Assembly (NCBI GenBank): GCA_015232315.1
Contig: JADFZZ010000007.1
Coordinates: forward strand, 62,001-126,000
DNA from: SAR324 cluster bacterium
GTDB taxonomy: Bacteria; SAR324; NAC60-12
Length of the DNA stretch: 64,000 nucleotides
Reading direction: 5' to 3'
Under the pieces are notes generated by a model that was given only the letters and a program-made list of their open reading frames with translations, made no database searches and was not told the origin of the DNA. Shown here in pieces: positions 47,211-56,567 of the stretch (its first letter is position 1; every line of letters begins with the position of its first letter). Made by a program: the position numbers and the translations under genes.

Positions 47211-47323
47211 ATCTCCGTAGTCCTCAGTAGAACCCGAAACATTGCAATGGCCCCCATAATTTTTACAGACGGGGGCATTGTCCAGATTAACTTGATAACC
47301 GAACTCTCTGATTTTTCTGGTTG

Positions 47324-48103
47324 CTATTCTTGACGGAAAATTTTTTTTTCTTTCCTGAGCATTGCACGAAAGTTTCTGGCAAATTCCATCAAATCCTGGA
47401 ACACCAGTGGATTGCGGTCAATGAACTCATGAAGAACTTCCATGTCTTGAGACTCAGAATCCCCTTGATATACCAACTCCTTACCTTCTGCATCATACAG
47501 CCCCTCAAACGACTTGATAGCTCGTTTGGCAATGGCCTGATAATACCGTTTTTCGTTGACCCCTTCATGGCCTGGTAACGTCCCAGGATCGTATTCATTG
47601 CGAGGCATCAAATGCCGGTGAAGTATCTCCTGCTCAACCATCTGTGGCAGAAACCGGACAACACACTTGAACGGTTTCATGCCTGTCTGATCAGGGTTTG
47701 TTATCTCTTTTGCTCCAAGCAACTCCTGATACGATTCGAGAATCTGCTCAAACAGTCGTGGGTCTTCATCAAGCAGTTGTTCCAAGGAACTGTCAAAGCC
47801 CGAAATGGACTCTACAATCAACTTGGCTTTCATCTGCTTGACCCTCGACAGCTTTTCTGGGTTTCTGGAAGTGCTTTTCTCTTTTTTGTCCCATGCGTAT
47901 TGAATCTCAATGATACGCAAATCCTGATTCCCAATCAATTTCACCCCAGAGCCTTCTGACTTTGAAATGCGAACCACGATGGTTTTGTCATCGCCGTCTG
48001 GATTGAGTTCTTTTTTTGCGTTCCTTGGCCCATACTTCAAGGAATGTAACGGAGCATACACCGCCGTCACGGGTTTGTCTTGTGTCGCTTCTGCCATTGC
48101 CAT
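47324..48103 (-). CDS. Tail assembly chaperone (G-like), with programmed -1 frameshift
   Basis: Start chosen at ATG 48103 (259 aa), with GAGGA upstream, rather than 48133. In the zero frame it ends a few codons after the A9 run (GAA AAA AAA ATT). Slippage on A AAA AAA gives a 467-residue fusion into the 46701 frame. An AGGA just before the slippery site may stimulate the slip. In siphophages both the short and fused proteins chaperone the tape measure and tail tube. The order tail tube, chaperone, tape measure is the canonical one. Confidence 0.82.
   Translation of the reverse strand: MAMAEATQDKPVTAVYAPLHSLKYGPRNAKKELNPDGDDKTIVVRISKSEGSGVKLIGNQDLRIIEIQYAWDKKEKSTSRNPEKLSRVKQMKAKLIVESISGFDSSLEQLLDEDPRLFEQILESYQELLGAKEITNPDQTGMKPFKCVVRFLPQMVEQEILHRHLMPRNEYDPGTLPGHEGVNEKRYYQAIAKRAIKSFEGLYDAEGKELVYQGDSESQDMEVLHEFIDRNPLVFQDLMEFARNFRAMLRKEKKIFRQE
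47342..47348 (-). promoter_or_regulatory. Slippery heptamer A AAA AAA for -1 frameshifting
   Basis: On the minus strand the codons are GAA AAA AAA ATT, so A-AAA-AAA fits the X XXY YYZ rule. The -1 frame continues without a stop into the 169-aa frame, while the zero frame stops five codons later. No clear downstream hairpin is visible; an upstream AGGAAAG could act as an internal Shine-Dalgarno stimulator. Confidence 0.78.
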
Positions 48104-48150
48104 GTTATCCTCGAAAGAAATGAATAGCCCCATATTGCAGGGGCGGTTTA

Positions 48151-50142
48151 TTAGCAGTACGCCAGATAAAAAGCTGGAACGTCTGCATCCTGGTATACAT
48201 TGGCCCTGATGGTCGATGTCGCTTTCTTGTCACCTGCGTCACGGGTGGGTTGCGCCATCGTCATCTTGGGAACGTACACCGACACTCGTCTGCCTTTTAC
48301 AGCGCCAACGGTAGTCTGGAGACTGGTTGGAGCTTTTGCCAGAGATGCGTATTGCATCGCAAAAAATGAAGGCTTGTAATTCGCTTCCACTTCCAGCGTG
48401 AACTCCCGCACATCGTCCTCTGGAAGACCTGCAAAATCATCAAGAGATCGTTCTTCAGCATCAAATGCGATGTTCTTATTGACACCAATTCGCACGGTCT
48501 TGGTAGTGAGTTTCGTATCCCCAATCAAGGTCACTACGTCCTTTCTGGCTTGGATAGGAGATGCGTCTGAACCTGTAGGAGTAGGGAAATACAGATCGCA
48601 GTCGTCATGATCCAGAATGGCTTTGATTCCACTTCCGGCCATGCCTCGCCATACATTTGCGATGGTGTTGACCGCACTGGTTGTATCCCAATTGTTATAA
48701 CCATAAACCCCAGGGGACTTCTCCACAAATCCACCGCTTTCACCCACCATGATGATTTCGCTGGTGGTTGGATTTTTAACCGTGATGTAGGGGTTGAGTC
48801 TGGTACAATCCAGTAATCCGATGGTTCCCTTGGTGGCAAAATACGCATTTGCGCTCGCTGGAGAAGTAATCAACGGCGTGGTGAGTACCAGACTGTCAAC
48901 GGTACAATTGGCGTCTGTCCAGTATTGGTTCCCGTCAATATAAACCGGAATTCCTGCTGCTGGTGCGGATGCCAGTGAAGCCAAAGCGGAGTCTGTTACA
49001 GCAACGGAGTATTCACCTGCGGTTCCAGTCGCCAGAATCACACCATCGGCTTCGGCTACAGTGAATTTCCAGTTTCCAATGCCGTAAACTGTAATAACAG
49101 CATTGTCCAGGACTGGAAGTGCCAAAGGCTCTGCCAGGTTCAATGCGGATACGCTTCCGGCTGCGGTCACATAATAACGATCACCACCTGCATGAGCAAT
49201 TTTCACAATCAACCCTGCGGGAATTGCCACGGTAAGATCACCTGCTGCGCCATCATCGACACCGACCGTCATATCACCTGCGGATGCGGCAGTATCGGCT
49301 GCAATCGTTCCCCCGGCAATGAACACAGTGTTGATGCTCGCATAATCAGAAGCAATCGGGTTCAGCCGGTTGCCCATGAAATTTGCCTGAATCCCAGAGA
49401 ACACACCCAACGCACCAATCTCAAAACTGTGCTGGAGGTATCCATCGTTGCCTGCTTCCATGTTCCAGGACTGCACAGCCATAGACGTTACCAGGTCGGC
49501 TGCGATGTCGGACTGTGACAAAAAGTTTGCCAACGGGGTACGGACAGAATCGTTGAACGTATAAACCACTGGGCCTGCTTCCACCACATCTCCATTCTGC
49601 GGAGTGCTGTCCAGATTGGCATTCAGGGTAATCGTGTTTCCACTGATGGCTGCGATATGTCGGACTGAGGAAGAAGACGTGCCCACATAAACCGGCATCC
49701 CTACAGCCAAACCTGTTGCGCTGGCCACCACGAATTCCTTGTCGCTGGTCACTGAAGAAATCGTGGTTGTCCCCACTGGGCGTACCGCTTTTTCGGTAAA
49801 GAACATGCTCAGAAGCTTGTCCTCAATAGGCAACGAACCTGATGCTAAACCTGTGGGCTTGGCATAGATTGGGGCAGTTTGGGTCAATGGCGTAAAACTC
49901 CCGTAATCTTTTTTACGAGGGTCTTTGGACGCACTGGCTTCGTTATTTTCCAGCTCTGCCTGTTCTTGTGAAAATGCGTTCAAGTCACGCAAAAATTTGA
50001 TGGCATCCCCACCTCTGGGGAACATCGTTTCGACTTCAAACCTACGGGTCGGGTCGTATTGTGGTCTTAAATAAAACTGTTGTCGTTTGACGTTGATCGT
50101 TGCTGATGATCGTTGAGCCGATAAAGCCGGTGTTCCCATCAT
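48151..50142 (-). CDS. Probable major tail (tube) protein
   Basis: 663 residues, beta-rich, with an inserted region of Ala/Gly/Val-rich repeats (about 120-450) that probably forms surface domains. It has a leader GTPALSAQRSSATINVKRQQF and the C-terminus ends in VYQDADVPAFYLAYC. It lies directly before the chaperone and tape measure genes, after the tail terminator genes, the standard location of the tube protein. Much longer than typical tube proteins (about 150-400), implying decorated tail surfaces. Assigned by position and composition. Confidence 0.72.
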   Translation of the reverse strand: MMGTPALSAQRSSATINVKRQQFYLRPQYDPTRRFEVETMFPRGGDAIKFLRDLNAFSQEQAELENNEASASKDPRKKDYGSFTPLTQTAPIYAKPTGLASGSLPIEDKLLSMFFTEKAVRPVGTTTISSVTSDKEFVVASATGLAVGMPVYVGTSSSSVRHIAAISGNTITLNANLDSTPQNGDVVEAGPVVYTFNDSVRTPLANFLSQSDIAADLVTSMAVQSWNMEAGNDGYLQHSFEIGALGVFSGIQANFMGNRLNPIASDYASINTVFIAGGTIAADTAASAGDMTVGVDDGAAGDLTVAIPAGLIVKIAHAGGDRYYVTAAGSVSALNLAEPLALPVLDNAVITVYGIGNWKFTVAEADGVILATGTAGEYSVAVTDSALASLASAPAAGIPVYIDGNQYWTDANCTVDSLVLTTPLITSPASANAYFATKGTIGLLDCTRLNPYITVKNPTTSEIIMVGESGGFVEKSPGVYGYNNWDTTSAVNTIANVWRGMAGSGIKAILDHDDCDLYFPTPTGSDASPIQARKDVVTLIGDTKLTTKTVRIGVNKNIAFDAEERSLDDFAGLPEDDVREFTLEVEANYKPSFFAMQYASLAKAPTSLQTTVGAVKGRRVSVYVPKMTMAQPTRDAGDKKATSTIRANVYQDADVPAFYLAYC

Positions 50143-50148
50143 TACCCC

Positions 50149-50565
50149 CTAAAGATATATATTGAGGTTATACAAAAATGCCCGATGTTCTATCGGGTTC
50201 CGCCCTGTGAAAGGGACGAAGCTTTTAAGTTCCAAGACAAATTCTTTATCGAGATCAAACCCGTACAATAACTGGTTGAACTCATCAAAAGATGACAGCC
50301 AATCTATTTCTGCCAAAGCAGGGTTGTATATCATTAACAGCACAGCGTTTTCCACGTTCGCATACGGTGCCGACCTGCTCTCCGCACTGTTGAATGATAT
50401 TGTTCCAGGGTAACAATAGGCTGTTGCTACCGACCCAAGCGTTTCAACCCCAACATTGGTGATGTCAATATAGGGATACGCCAACTTTGAAACAGCCTTA
50501 TAACCTGTAAGACTGTTGATAAAGTCTACCAATGACACAAGCACATCGAACGGGTTCATACGCAC
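50149..50565 (-). CDS. Putative tail completion protein
   Basis: 138 residues, mixed alpha/beta, no membrane segment. Between the tail terminator-like gene and the tail tube gene, where small tail completion or connector proteins are found. Family not recognised. Confidence 0.62.
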   Translation of the reverse strand: MRMNPFDVLVSLVDFINSLTGYKAVSKLAYPYIDITNVGVETLGSVATAYCYPGTISFNSAESRSAPYANVENAVLLMIYNPALAEIDWLSSFDEFNQLLYGFDLDKEFVLELKSFVPFTGRNPIEHRAFLYNLNIYL

Positions 50566-50571
50566 ACTCCG

Positions 50572-50961
50572 TTATTTTTCTTCATAATATACTATAAAAG
50601 TCGTTATGAAAGCAAATACCTTTTTCCCATTGATGGTAACAACCTCCGGTTGCTTGATTGGCCCTGACTCACAAATCACATAATTTACCCTGTAATTGGT
50701 CAAAACGTCTTGCTTCAGATGATGCAACTCTGAGGCTATAGCTCTGCTGTTTGCATGGGCGTTAGTGAGTGATTCGTTTCTGGTTGTGATGTAAATACGG
50801 GAGAAAATAAGCTCTGGGGCGATGCCTTTACTCATGATTTCGGTAATCATGGTACAATTGGAAACATCCTCTGGAAATAAATCCGCAAATAAGTTCATCC
50901 CCAGTACCGTTCCGGCAATTTTGGTGCTGATGTAGTCTGCAATTTCTTTGATCAAAGTCAT
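50572..50961 (-). CDS. Tail terminator-like protein
   Basis: 129 residues resembling the phage minor capsid/tail terminator group (PF12691-type): FADLFPEDVSNCTMI, IYITTRNESLTNAHANSRAIASELHHL, NYRVNYVICESGPI. Terminators cap the tail tube and join it to the head. Its ATG overlaps the upstream gene as ATGA. The following gene starts six bases after its stop. Confidence 0.7.
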   Translation of the reverse strand: MTLIKEIADYISTKIAGTVLGMNLFADLFPEDVSNCTMITEIMSKGIAPELIFSRIYITTRNESLTNAHANSRAIASELHHLKQDVLTNYRVNYVICESGPIKQPEVVTINGKKVFAFITTFIVYYEEK

Positions 50962-51461
50962 AATGAGAACGCTGAAAAGGTGTCATCAAATATTTCTTGA
51001 ATGTCTTTTTCGTTTTCTTCAATCGCTCTGGCGAGAAATTTACCACCCACTCGAATGCCTTGTGCCTTGACGGATCTATCCTTTTCTACGGACAGTTTTC
51101 CAAGTCTTCTCACACCATCAATCGCAAAGTTTGTCCTGGCTTCTCCGGTCTGCGGATCTGCTGAATAACCCGATTCTCCAATTTCAAGAGTCTCATGCTG
51201 GAGATAGGCGTAATCGCTGGCCTTTCCACCGAACTCTACCATTGCCGTTGTGTCGAGTCCCTGCCTATGTGCAGGCGTCACCTCATAATCGTACATCAAT
51301 GTGGGAGCCAATTCAGGATTCACAGGTGCCCGCCTTGATGCTTGATCCCCAATATATTCGGCGACCGTTTCCACCGCTTTCACAATAGCGTTTTCATGCG
51401 CTCGGATGATTTCATCCATGTGGGCCACATACTTTGCTAAGTTGGTGAAAGCAATAGACAT
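50958..51461 (-). CDS. HK97 gp10-like head-tail protein
   Basis: Start at ATG 51461 (167 aa), with GAGGATCAAT upstream; the extra 35 residues of the longer frame lie inside the preceding gene. The helical N-terminus with VAEYIGDQASRRAPVNPE and YDYEVTPAHRQG, and an HxxYAYLQHE-like stretch, match HK97 gp10-type connector proteins. These proteins join head to tail or help tail completion. It overlaps the next gene by 4 bp. Confidence 0.75.
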   Translation of the reverse strand: MSIAFTNLAKYVAHMDEIIRAHENAIVKAVETVAEYIGDQASRRAPVNPELAPTLMYDYEVTPAHRQGLDTTAMVEFGGKASDYAYLQHETLEIGESGYSADPQTGEARTNFAIDGVRRLGKLSVEKDRSVKAQGIRVGGKFLARAIEENEKDIQEIFDDTFSAFSL

Positions 51462-51474
51462 ATTGATCCTCGGA

Positions 51475-51825
51475 TTATCCGAAACCTGGACGATAAATAA
51501 AAAACTTACCTGATGGCTCGTATATTTTTCGGAATATTTGCGGTTTACAAGGGTATCTTTCCGCATTACTCGTGGTTATGATCCAATCCCCTGGACACAC
51601 CACATGGCCTCCATCATTGGTATCTATCCACCCATGTTTTATACTAGGATGGTCACATATTAGACAAATATCTGCATGTTGGCGTGGTATTCTGAAATAG
51701 CGAACCACTGCTCCTTCTGATAGGAAGAGTTCGCCATGTTCATCCTGAATCCATTGAGACCCGTCTTGCGGATGATCACCATTTTCAAACCATTGATGCG
51801 CTTCAAATAAGACCATTTTATCCAA
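51475..51825 (-). CDS. Conserved small phage protein (CxxC, PGDWIIT motif)
   Basis: 116 residues. The stretch CLICDHPSIKHGWIDTNDGGHVVCPGDWIIT, then YPCKPQIFRKIYE, is a motif seen across many unrelated phages, with no settled function. Four Cys residues could bind a metal. It lies between head and tail genes but may be non-structural. Confidence 0.68.
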   Translation of the reverse strand: MDKMVLFEAHQWFENGDHPQDGSQWIQDEHGELFLSEGAVVRYFRIPRQHADICLICDHPSIKHGWIDTNDGGHVVCPGDWIITTSNAERYPCKPQIFRKIYEPSGKFFIYRPGFG

Positions 51826-51849
51826 GTCGTTGATATGGTTTACTTTTAA

Positions 51850-52224
51850 TTAAACATTTATCATAAACCCAGTGAGTCTCTGTCGGCGTTCCTCGGAAAG
51901 GCTTGCTAAATAAGCTTGCCATCTCTCCCATTTGGCCACCAGTTCTTTGTCTTGTTCCTCTATTTCTACCACATAAATCTTCTCACCTGAACTTAATTTT
52001 AACTGATAAGAAATTTTATTCAGTTTGGTCAACTCCTCCACCTCACTGCAATGTGTGTGCTGATGCTCTGTGCCGAACGCTTCACCCCAGCAAAAGAGAT
52101 TGCCTTCCAGGAAGTCACCCATGCCGATTATCATAGGAAAATTGTCCACATGGAACAACATTCCCTTCGTATTACATTTTTCCACAAATTCACTCTTCAG
52201 TTCTTCACCTTTGAACGCTGCCAT
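51850..52224 (-). CDS. Unknown phage protein
   Basis: 124 residues, acidic, with a Cys/His-rich patch (FCWGEAFGTEHQHTHCSE) that might bind metal. It follows the large minor head protein gene by 11 bp. Family not recognised. Confidence 0.58.
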   Translation of the reverse strand: MAAFKGEELKSEFVEKCNTKGMLFHVDNFPMIIGMGDFLEGNLFCWGEAFGTEHQHTHCSEVEELTKLNKISYQLKLSSGEKIYVVEIEEQDKELVAKWERWQAYLASLSEERRQRLTGFMINV

Positions 52225-52235
52225 CGTCCTCCGCT

Positions 52236-55200
52236 TTATAAGGGTTTATTATTTCCATAAAAGATCATGGATTTTACAGGTCTGCCATCTGGCATTTCAG
52301 TTATGCCATGGTTTTTGAAAACTTTTAACAATTCTTCTGCTTCATACTGTGAAAGACACACAAACGCTTCCACTTCGTCAAAAATACTAAGCGCATTCTT
52401 AACCATGAACTCGTTACGCCGTGAATTTTGCTTGTATTTCTCCCATTTTTCGGGCTTAAAATCCTGTTCATAATGAGAAGCACCCTCATACATCCGACCA
52501 TAATTGTCACCAGAATAGGCCACCAAGTCCATGCGGGATAATACTGACTTTTTTAGTCTTATCTGTGATCGCCCATTATCAACCTTGTATTGATTCTGCA
52601 TCGTAAAAAACACATAATTCGCTCCACCCGTGTGCATATCTGTTTCTGGGGATTCTCCACCGCTCAAGGGGATTCCTTTACGGAGCCGTTCCATCGTGCA
52701 GGTAAAATCTCCACCCTGGTCAAGGAAATAACCAACCAACTGGTCTAGTTTGGTTTCGGTGTAATGACTAAGACTTTGATCCTTGAAACGCTCCTCTGCG
52801 TCCTTTTTGGTGAAATCCCACCTGTACCGTTTATTCCACCCGTCGCCAAAGTGGTTCACCTCTCCTTCTGGGTTATACCACTCAGGATAGGGCTCATTGG
52901 ATGGCAAGTCAATCATGTGTGTTAAAGCCACGTAGCCTTTCAGCTCTGCAACCTTTTTCTGGTATGACCAGTCAGAGTTGTTAATCTCAGTGATCACGGG
53001 GTGCTTATCACCAAGTTTGTGTAACCCTTGCATCAAATACAACCACTCCTTGAACTCTTTTGGCGTTTGGCTCATGTCAATACCCATCTCGCCCATGAAT
53101 CCAACAATTTCCTTGTAAGCGTTGTCGTTGAATTCTCCATTATATTTCAGCTCAACTTGCCCCTCAAAAGCGTAAAACTTGTGTTCCCCTCGTCCCTCTG
53201 TATCTATGCTAAAGTCTTTCCCGTGATACTTACCATAGTAAGTGGCTTCAACAGCCCCTTTTGTCAGGACAACTACTTTTTTATTTTTGTTCAGCCGGAA
53301 AGCATTTGTTTCTGTTTCCTTTGCATAGCCTTTTATTATCTCTTTAGCTTTGACCTCTTTAACCTCCGTTTTCACCTGAATGGTTTTTACACCATTAGGT
53401 GCTTCCATGCTTTCCTTCCGCAAATAGGCGGAGTAGATCCCCATCATAGCCCCATCCTCCAGTTCTCGTAAAATACTCAAGTAATAAGTAGCCATTGCAG
53501 AGACTTCTTTAGGCAGATCGGGATTCCTGGACAATCTTGTCAAGTCGGAGGTAAGCTCTAACGCTGCGTTTATTTTGGCCATTGATGCGGAATCTCTGCC
53601 TTTACTTAAAGTTTCCATTGCGGCAGAGATGGTCGGCCAGAAAACATCTTCTTCCAATAGTGTTTTAGGGTCATACGGCTTGTTTCTCTGAGCCTCAACA
53701 AAGTCTGACACACGCTCCGCACCTTTCTTGGTCAACTTGAGCTTAATCTTCGTTACAACTTTATTGTCCATCGTCTTTTCTTCCCACCAAAGAGTATTGG
53801 TGTCCTCAACCAAATCAAGGTCACTGCGCACGTTCTTACCCACAATACGGGCCTTCTTTACTTCGGCAACAATACCCTTGATGTCAGACGACTCGATTTT
53901 CTGCATCACATCGCTTGGGGTGGCTTGTTTCATCACCACATACGAGCCTAGCATTGCAATCAGTTTGTGTTTACGGGCAATCAGGTTATTTATGAGTTCA
54001 GTATCCGTCCCGAAACCGGCTTCTTTGCATAATGCTTTCAGTTTGGTGTCTGTCAATTTGGTGAGTTGATTGACATACTGCTTGGCGTTTTTTTTGGTGA
54101 ATTCGTTGAACACCGGCCCAAACACACTCGCAGACTGGTGGTTCATTGAGAGGTTCAGTAAGGTATCAAACGCCGAAGGATCAGGCCCATACGCTTTGGG
54201 GCCACCCTGCGCTCTGAACCGGAACGAACCGCCTGAATCAATCACAATAAATTTGCCATCTTTGTTCTGAAGCAGGTTATCCATCGACAACCCGACTACA
54301 TCCCAGTTTTCCACCAGTCCTGCAACAATGTGGTGCTTGGCCAGCTCATTGTTCTGGTTCCATGTCTTCTTTCCACGGAGGTCAATGGAGGTCAGCCCCT
54401 CCTCATAATCCGTCAGCAATAACATCCGTCTTCCTGTCCCTGCGTTATGGATCAGTCCTGGCGGTGGCATGACTGAGATAATCCTGGATTTCGGAGCTTC
54501 CAATCCAAATGCGGACGCAATGTTCTGGGCCAGTATTTCCGATTTTGCCTGCATGGTGTTGGCGTAAAATTTTCCGTAATAGACTTTCCCAGTGTATTTG
54601 TTGATGAATTTCCCGCCTGGATTGCTGCCTCCCTGGGAGCCTGGCACAAATTCCAGAGAATCTGCCAGGTGGTAACGTTCAATATAATCGTTGAGCAATT
54701 TGTGATCTATTTCCATGTTCAGAAAGTCCTTGAGTCTTTCCTTGGGAACAAGTTTCACCCTGGCTGCTTCCCAGTGGGCATCGGCGGGGTCGCCTCCTGT
54801 ACGAACCGCCTTGTAATACCTGGTTTTGGTTGTTCCACGTTCATAATCACCCACAAATCCCGTGATTTTGACATTGAGACCAGACTCTTCATACGCCTCT
54901 TTCATAGCGTTTTGCTGCATCGTCAGATTAGGCTCCAGTTGCCCCTTGGGGAAGGTATGCTCAATGCCGCCATAATGATCTTTTGGCTCAAAAATCCATA
55001 TCCGTCCATCCGGTTCCTCAATAATAACCCCTGTGGAGGTTTTCTTTTCGGGATGTGGCACAAATTTCGGTTCGTCAATCTTGTCCAGGATATTGCGAAA
55101 GTCTTGAGGCTCTTCATGCCCAAACGGGATACCATTGAGACTGATGGAGGAATGCTCCTGAAGCTTGCTGAACGACACAAACACAGTGGGGTCATTCAGA

Positions 55201-56231
55201 CGTTCCTGCATGGAGTTCTTGTATTGCAAATCTTTCTCGATTTTTTCTTCGGCCTGCGTTTTTAAGCGTTCCTTGATTACCTCGTCCGGTCTGTCGGTGA
55301 CAGTGCTTCCTCCCGACTTTGGCATTTTGGGAGGTTTGTTCGCAGCCATATCTCTGACGGCCTTATTCCTGTCCTGGATGATCTCTTTTGTCATACCAAT
55401 AGAGTGATGACAGTTCGGGTGAAAAATCTCGTTACTGGGCAATGCGTTGAACATGGGCAACCCGAATTGTTTGGCTGCGTCTTCTGTTAGTGCCACCCTT
55501 TTGCCCTCCCAGAACTGGCATTCATCCTTGGCCCCTGTGAAGGTAATCTGTCCTACATCAAACCCACGCTCCAAAAACCGTTGTGTTTTTGCTTCCCGAT
55601 TGATCCTGGCATGATACGTATTGACCGCCATCTTGGTATAAGTTTTAAGATCCCACCGCTTGCCGTTTCGGTCTACAAACTCAAACCCATCCTGGCTTTT
55701 AAGCTTCTTGTATAACTCCTGGATGATTTTTTGCTGAGGTTGGCCCAGTGCTGTTCCTTCCCGAATCGCCTTGGCGAATTCTTCACGCAGAAATTTGACG
55801 GCACTCTCTTTCATCTGCATGGTTCGCCCTGCTATGTCAGTAAACACTTCCTCCGATATGAGCTTGAGCTGGCGCACCATCACTTGCGTCATGGGGATAG
55901 GTTTCCCTTCTCCCAATTCCTGCAAATTCATGTCAGCCCACTCCACACCCATGTTGAAGCTTTCTGGAACGAAGGAATGTACCCAACGTGTCAATTCTGG
56001 ATAGGTCTTGGTAAGGGCTTGCTCCAGGTACTTGAATTTCCCGAAGGCAATGCCTTTTTGGTACGAGGTGAGTTTTTCCTGGGTGAGAGCGATACTCAAC
56101 CGCTCATAGGCTTTCTGGAGGATTGCTTGCAGGCTTTCGGTATGCGCTTGAATCGAGGCCATGCCCTGCGACCAAGACTCTTTTTTCCATTTTTTCCAAA
56201 CTGGAGACTCGTTGATCTGTTGTTCAGCCAT
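52236..56231 (-). CDS. Minor head (MuF-like) protein fused to Nudix-like and kinase-like domains
   Basis: 1331 residues, a polyvalent architecture. Residues about 1-290 resemble the phage minor capsid protein 2/MuF group (GKRWDLKTYTKMAVNTYHARINREA, CQFWEGKRVAL, IFHPNCHHSI). Residues about 398-510 are Nudix-like: G430 to L452 with KEAYEESGL, but Leu replaces the first box Glu. Residues about 525-740 are kinase-like: KYTGKVYYGKFYAN, then WDVVGLSMDNLL and VIDSGG, a D...DN...D pattern as in HipA/PI3K-type folds. The last 200 residues carry LSHYTE and TGGANYVFFTM, possibly a second enzyme. AAAGGA precedes the ATG. Confidence 0.8.
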   Translation of the reverse strand: MAEQQINESPVWKKWKKESWSQGMASIQAHTESLQAILQKAYERLSIALTQEKLTSYQKGIAFGKFKYLEQALTKTYPELTRWVHSFVPESFNMGVEWADMNLQELGEGKPIPMTQVMVRQLKLISEEVFTDIAGRTMQMKESAVKFLREEFAKAIREGTALGQPQQKIIQELYKKLKSQDGFEFVDRNGKRWDLKTYTKMAVNTYHARINREAKTQRFLERGFDVGQITFTGAKDECQFWEGKRVALTEDAAKQFGLPMFNALPSNEIFHPNCHHSIGMTKEIIQDRNKAVRDMAANKPPKMPKSGGSTVTDRPDEVIKERLKTQAEEKIEKDLQYKNSMQERLNDPTVFVSFSKLQEHSSISLNGIPFGHEEPQDFRNILDKIDEPKFVPHPEKKTSTGVIIEEPDGRIWIFEPKDHYGGIEHTFPKGQLEPNLTMQQNAMKEAYEESGLNVKITGFVGDYERGTTKTRYYKAVRTGGDPADAHWEAARVKLVPKERLKDFLNMEIDHKLLNDYIERYHLADSLEFVPGSQGGSNPGGKFINKYTGKVYYGKFYANTMQAKSEILAQNIASAFGLEAPKSRIISVMPPPGLIHNAGTGRRMLLLTDYEEGLTSIDLRGKKTWNQNNELAKHHIVAGLVENWDVVGLSMDNLLQNKDGKFIVIDSGGSFRFRAQGGPKAYGPDPSAFDTLLNLSMNHQSASVFGPVFNEFTKKNAKQYVNQLTKLTDTKLKALCKEAGFGTDTELINNLIARKHKLIAMLGSYVVMKQATPSDVMQKIESSDIKGIVAEVKKARIVGKNVRSDLDLVEDTNTLWWEEKTMDNKVVTKIKLKLTKKGAERVSDFVEAQRNKPYDPKTLLEEDVFWPTISAAMETLSKGRDSASMAKINAALELTSDLTRLSRNPDLPKEVSAMATYYLSILRELEDGAMMGIYSAYLRKESMEAPNGVKTIQVKTEVKEVKAKEIIKGYAKETETNAFRLNKNKKVVVLTKGAVEATYYGKYHGKDFSIDTEGRGEHKFYAFEGQVELKYNGEFNDNAYKEIVGFMGEMGIDMSQTPKEFKEWLYLMQGLHKLGDKHPVITEINNSDWSYQKKVAELKGYVALTHMIDLPSNEPYPEWYNPEGEVNHFGDGWNKRYRWDFTKKDAEERFKDQSLSHYTETKLDQLVGYFLDQGGDFTCTMERLRKGIPLSGGESPETDMHTGGANYVFFTMQNQYKVDNGRSQIRLKKSVLSRMDLVAYSGDNYGRMYEGASHYEQDFKPEKWEKYKQNSRRNEFMVKNALSIFDEVEAFVCLSQYEAEELLKVFKNHGITEMPDGRPVKSMIFYGNNKPL

Positions 56232-56270
56232 TATCCAGTCCTTTCATTATTCCGTTGCAGGTTCATTTGC

Positions 56271-56567
56271 TCAATACGCACATTCGATCTTGTATCCAAT
56301 GATACGCTCCCCATTACTGACAGGGGTCACGGAGTTGACTTGATAAGTTTTTGTGTTATGGATGACCTGATATTTTTTTTCAATATCCAGCTCGCTGATC
56401 AACTTCTCGGTAATGAACAGAACCACACCTTGCGAATGCAGAAACACGCATTTCACATTGGATTGGACGACTGCAAATGTTTCATCCCCCTCATAAAACG
56501 ACTTCACACGCTCTTGTATTTCCAGTTTTGAATTCAACTGGAATCCGTTTTTAATATCGGAAATCAT
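56271..56567 (-). CDS. Small head closure-like protein
   Basis: 98 residues, beta-rich, with an SH3-like feel (VVLFITEKLISELDIEKKYQVIHNTKTYQVNSVTPV) typical of head completion or stopper proteins. Its start overlaps the preceding connector gene as ATGA. Assigned by position and size. Confidence 0.6.
   Translation of the reverse strand: MISDIKNGFQLNSKLEIQERVKSFYEGDETFAVVQSNVKCVFLHSQGVVLFITEKLISELDIEKKYQVIHNTKTYQVNSVTPVSNGERIIGYKIECAY

Noticed and set aside
47042-47278. A separate 78-aa gene in the chaperone gap
   Set aside because: It overlaps the -1 linker of the chaperone and the start of the 169-aa frame in another frame, with no family signal.
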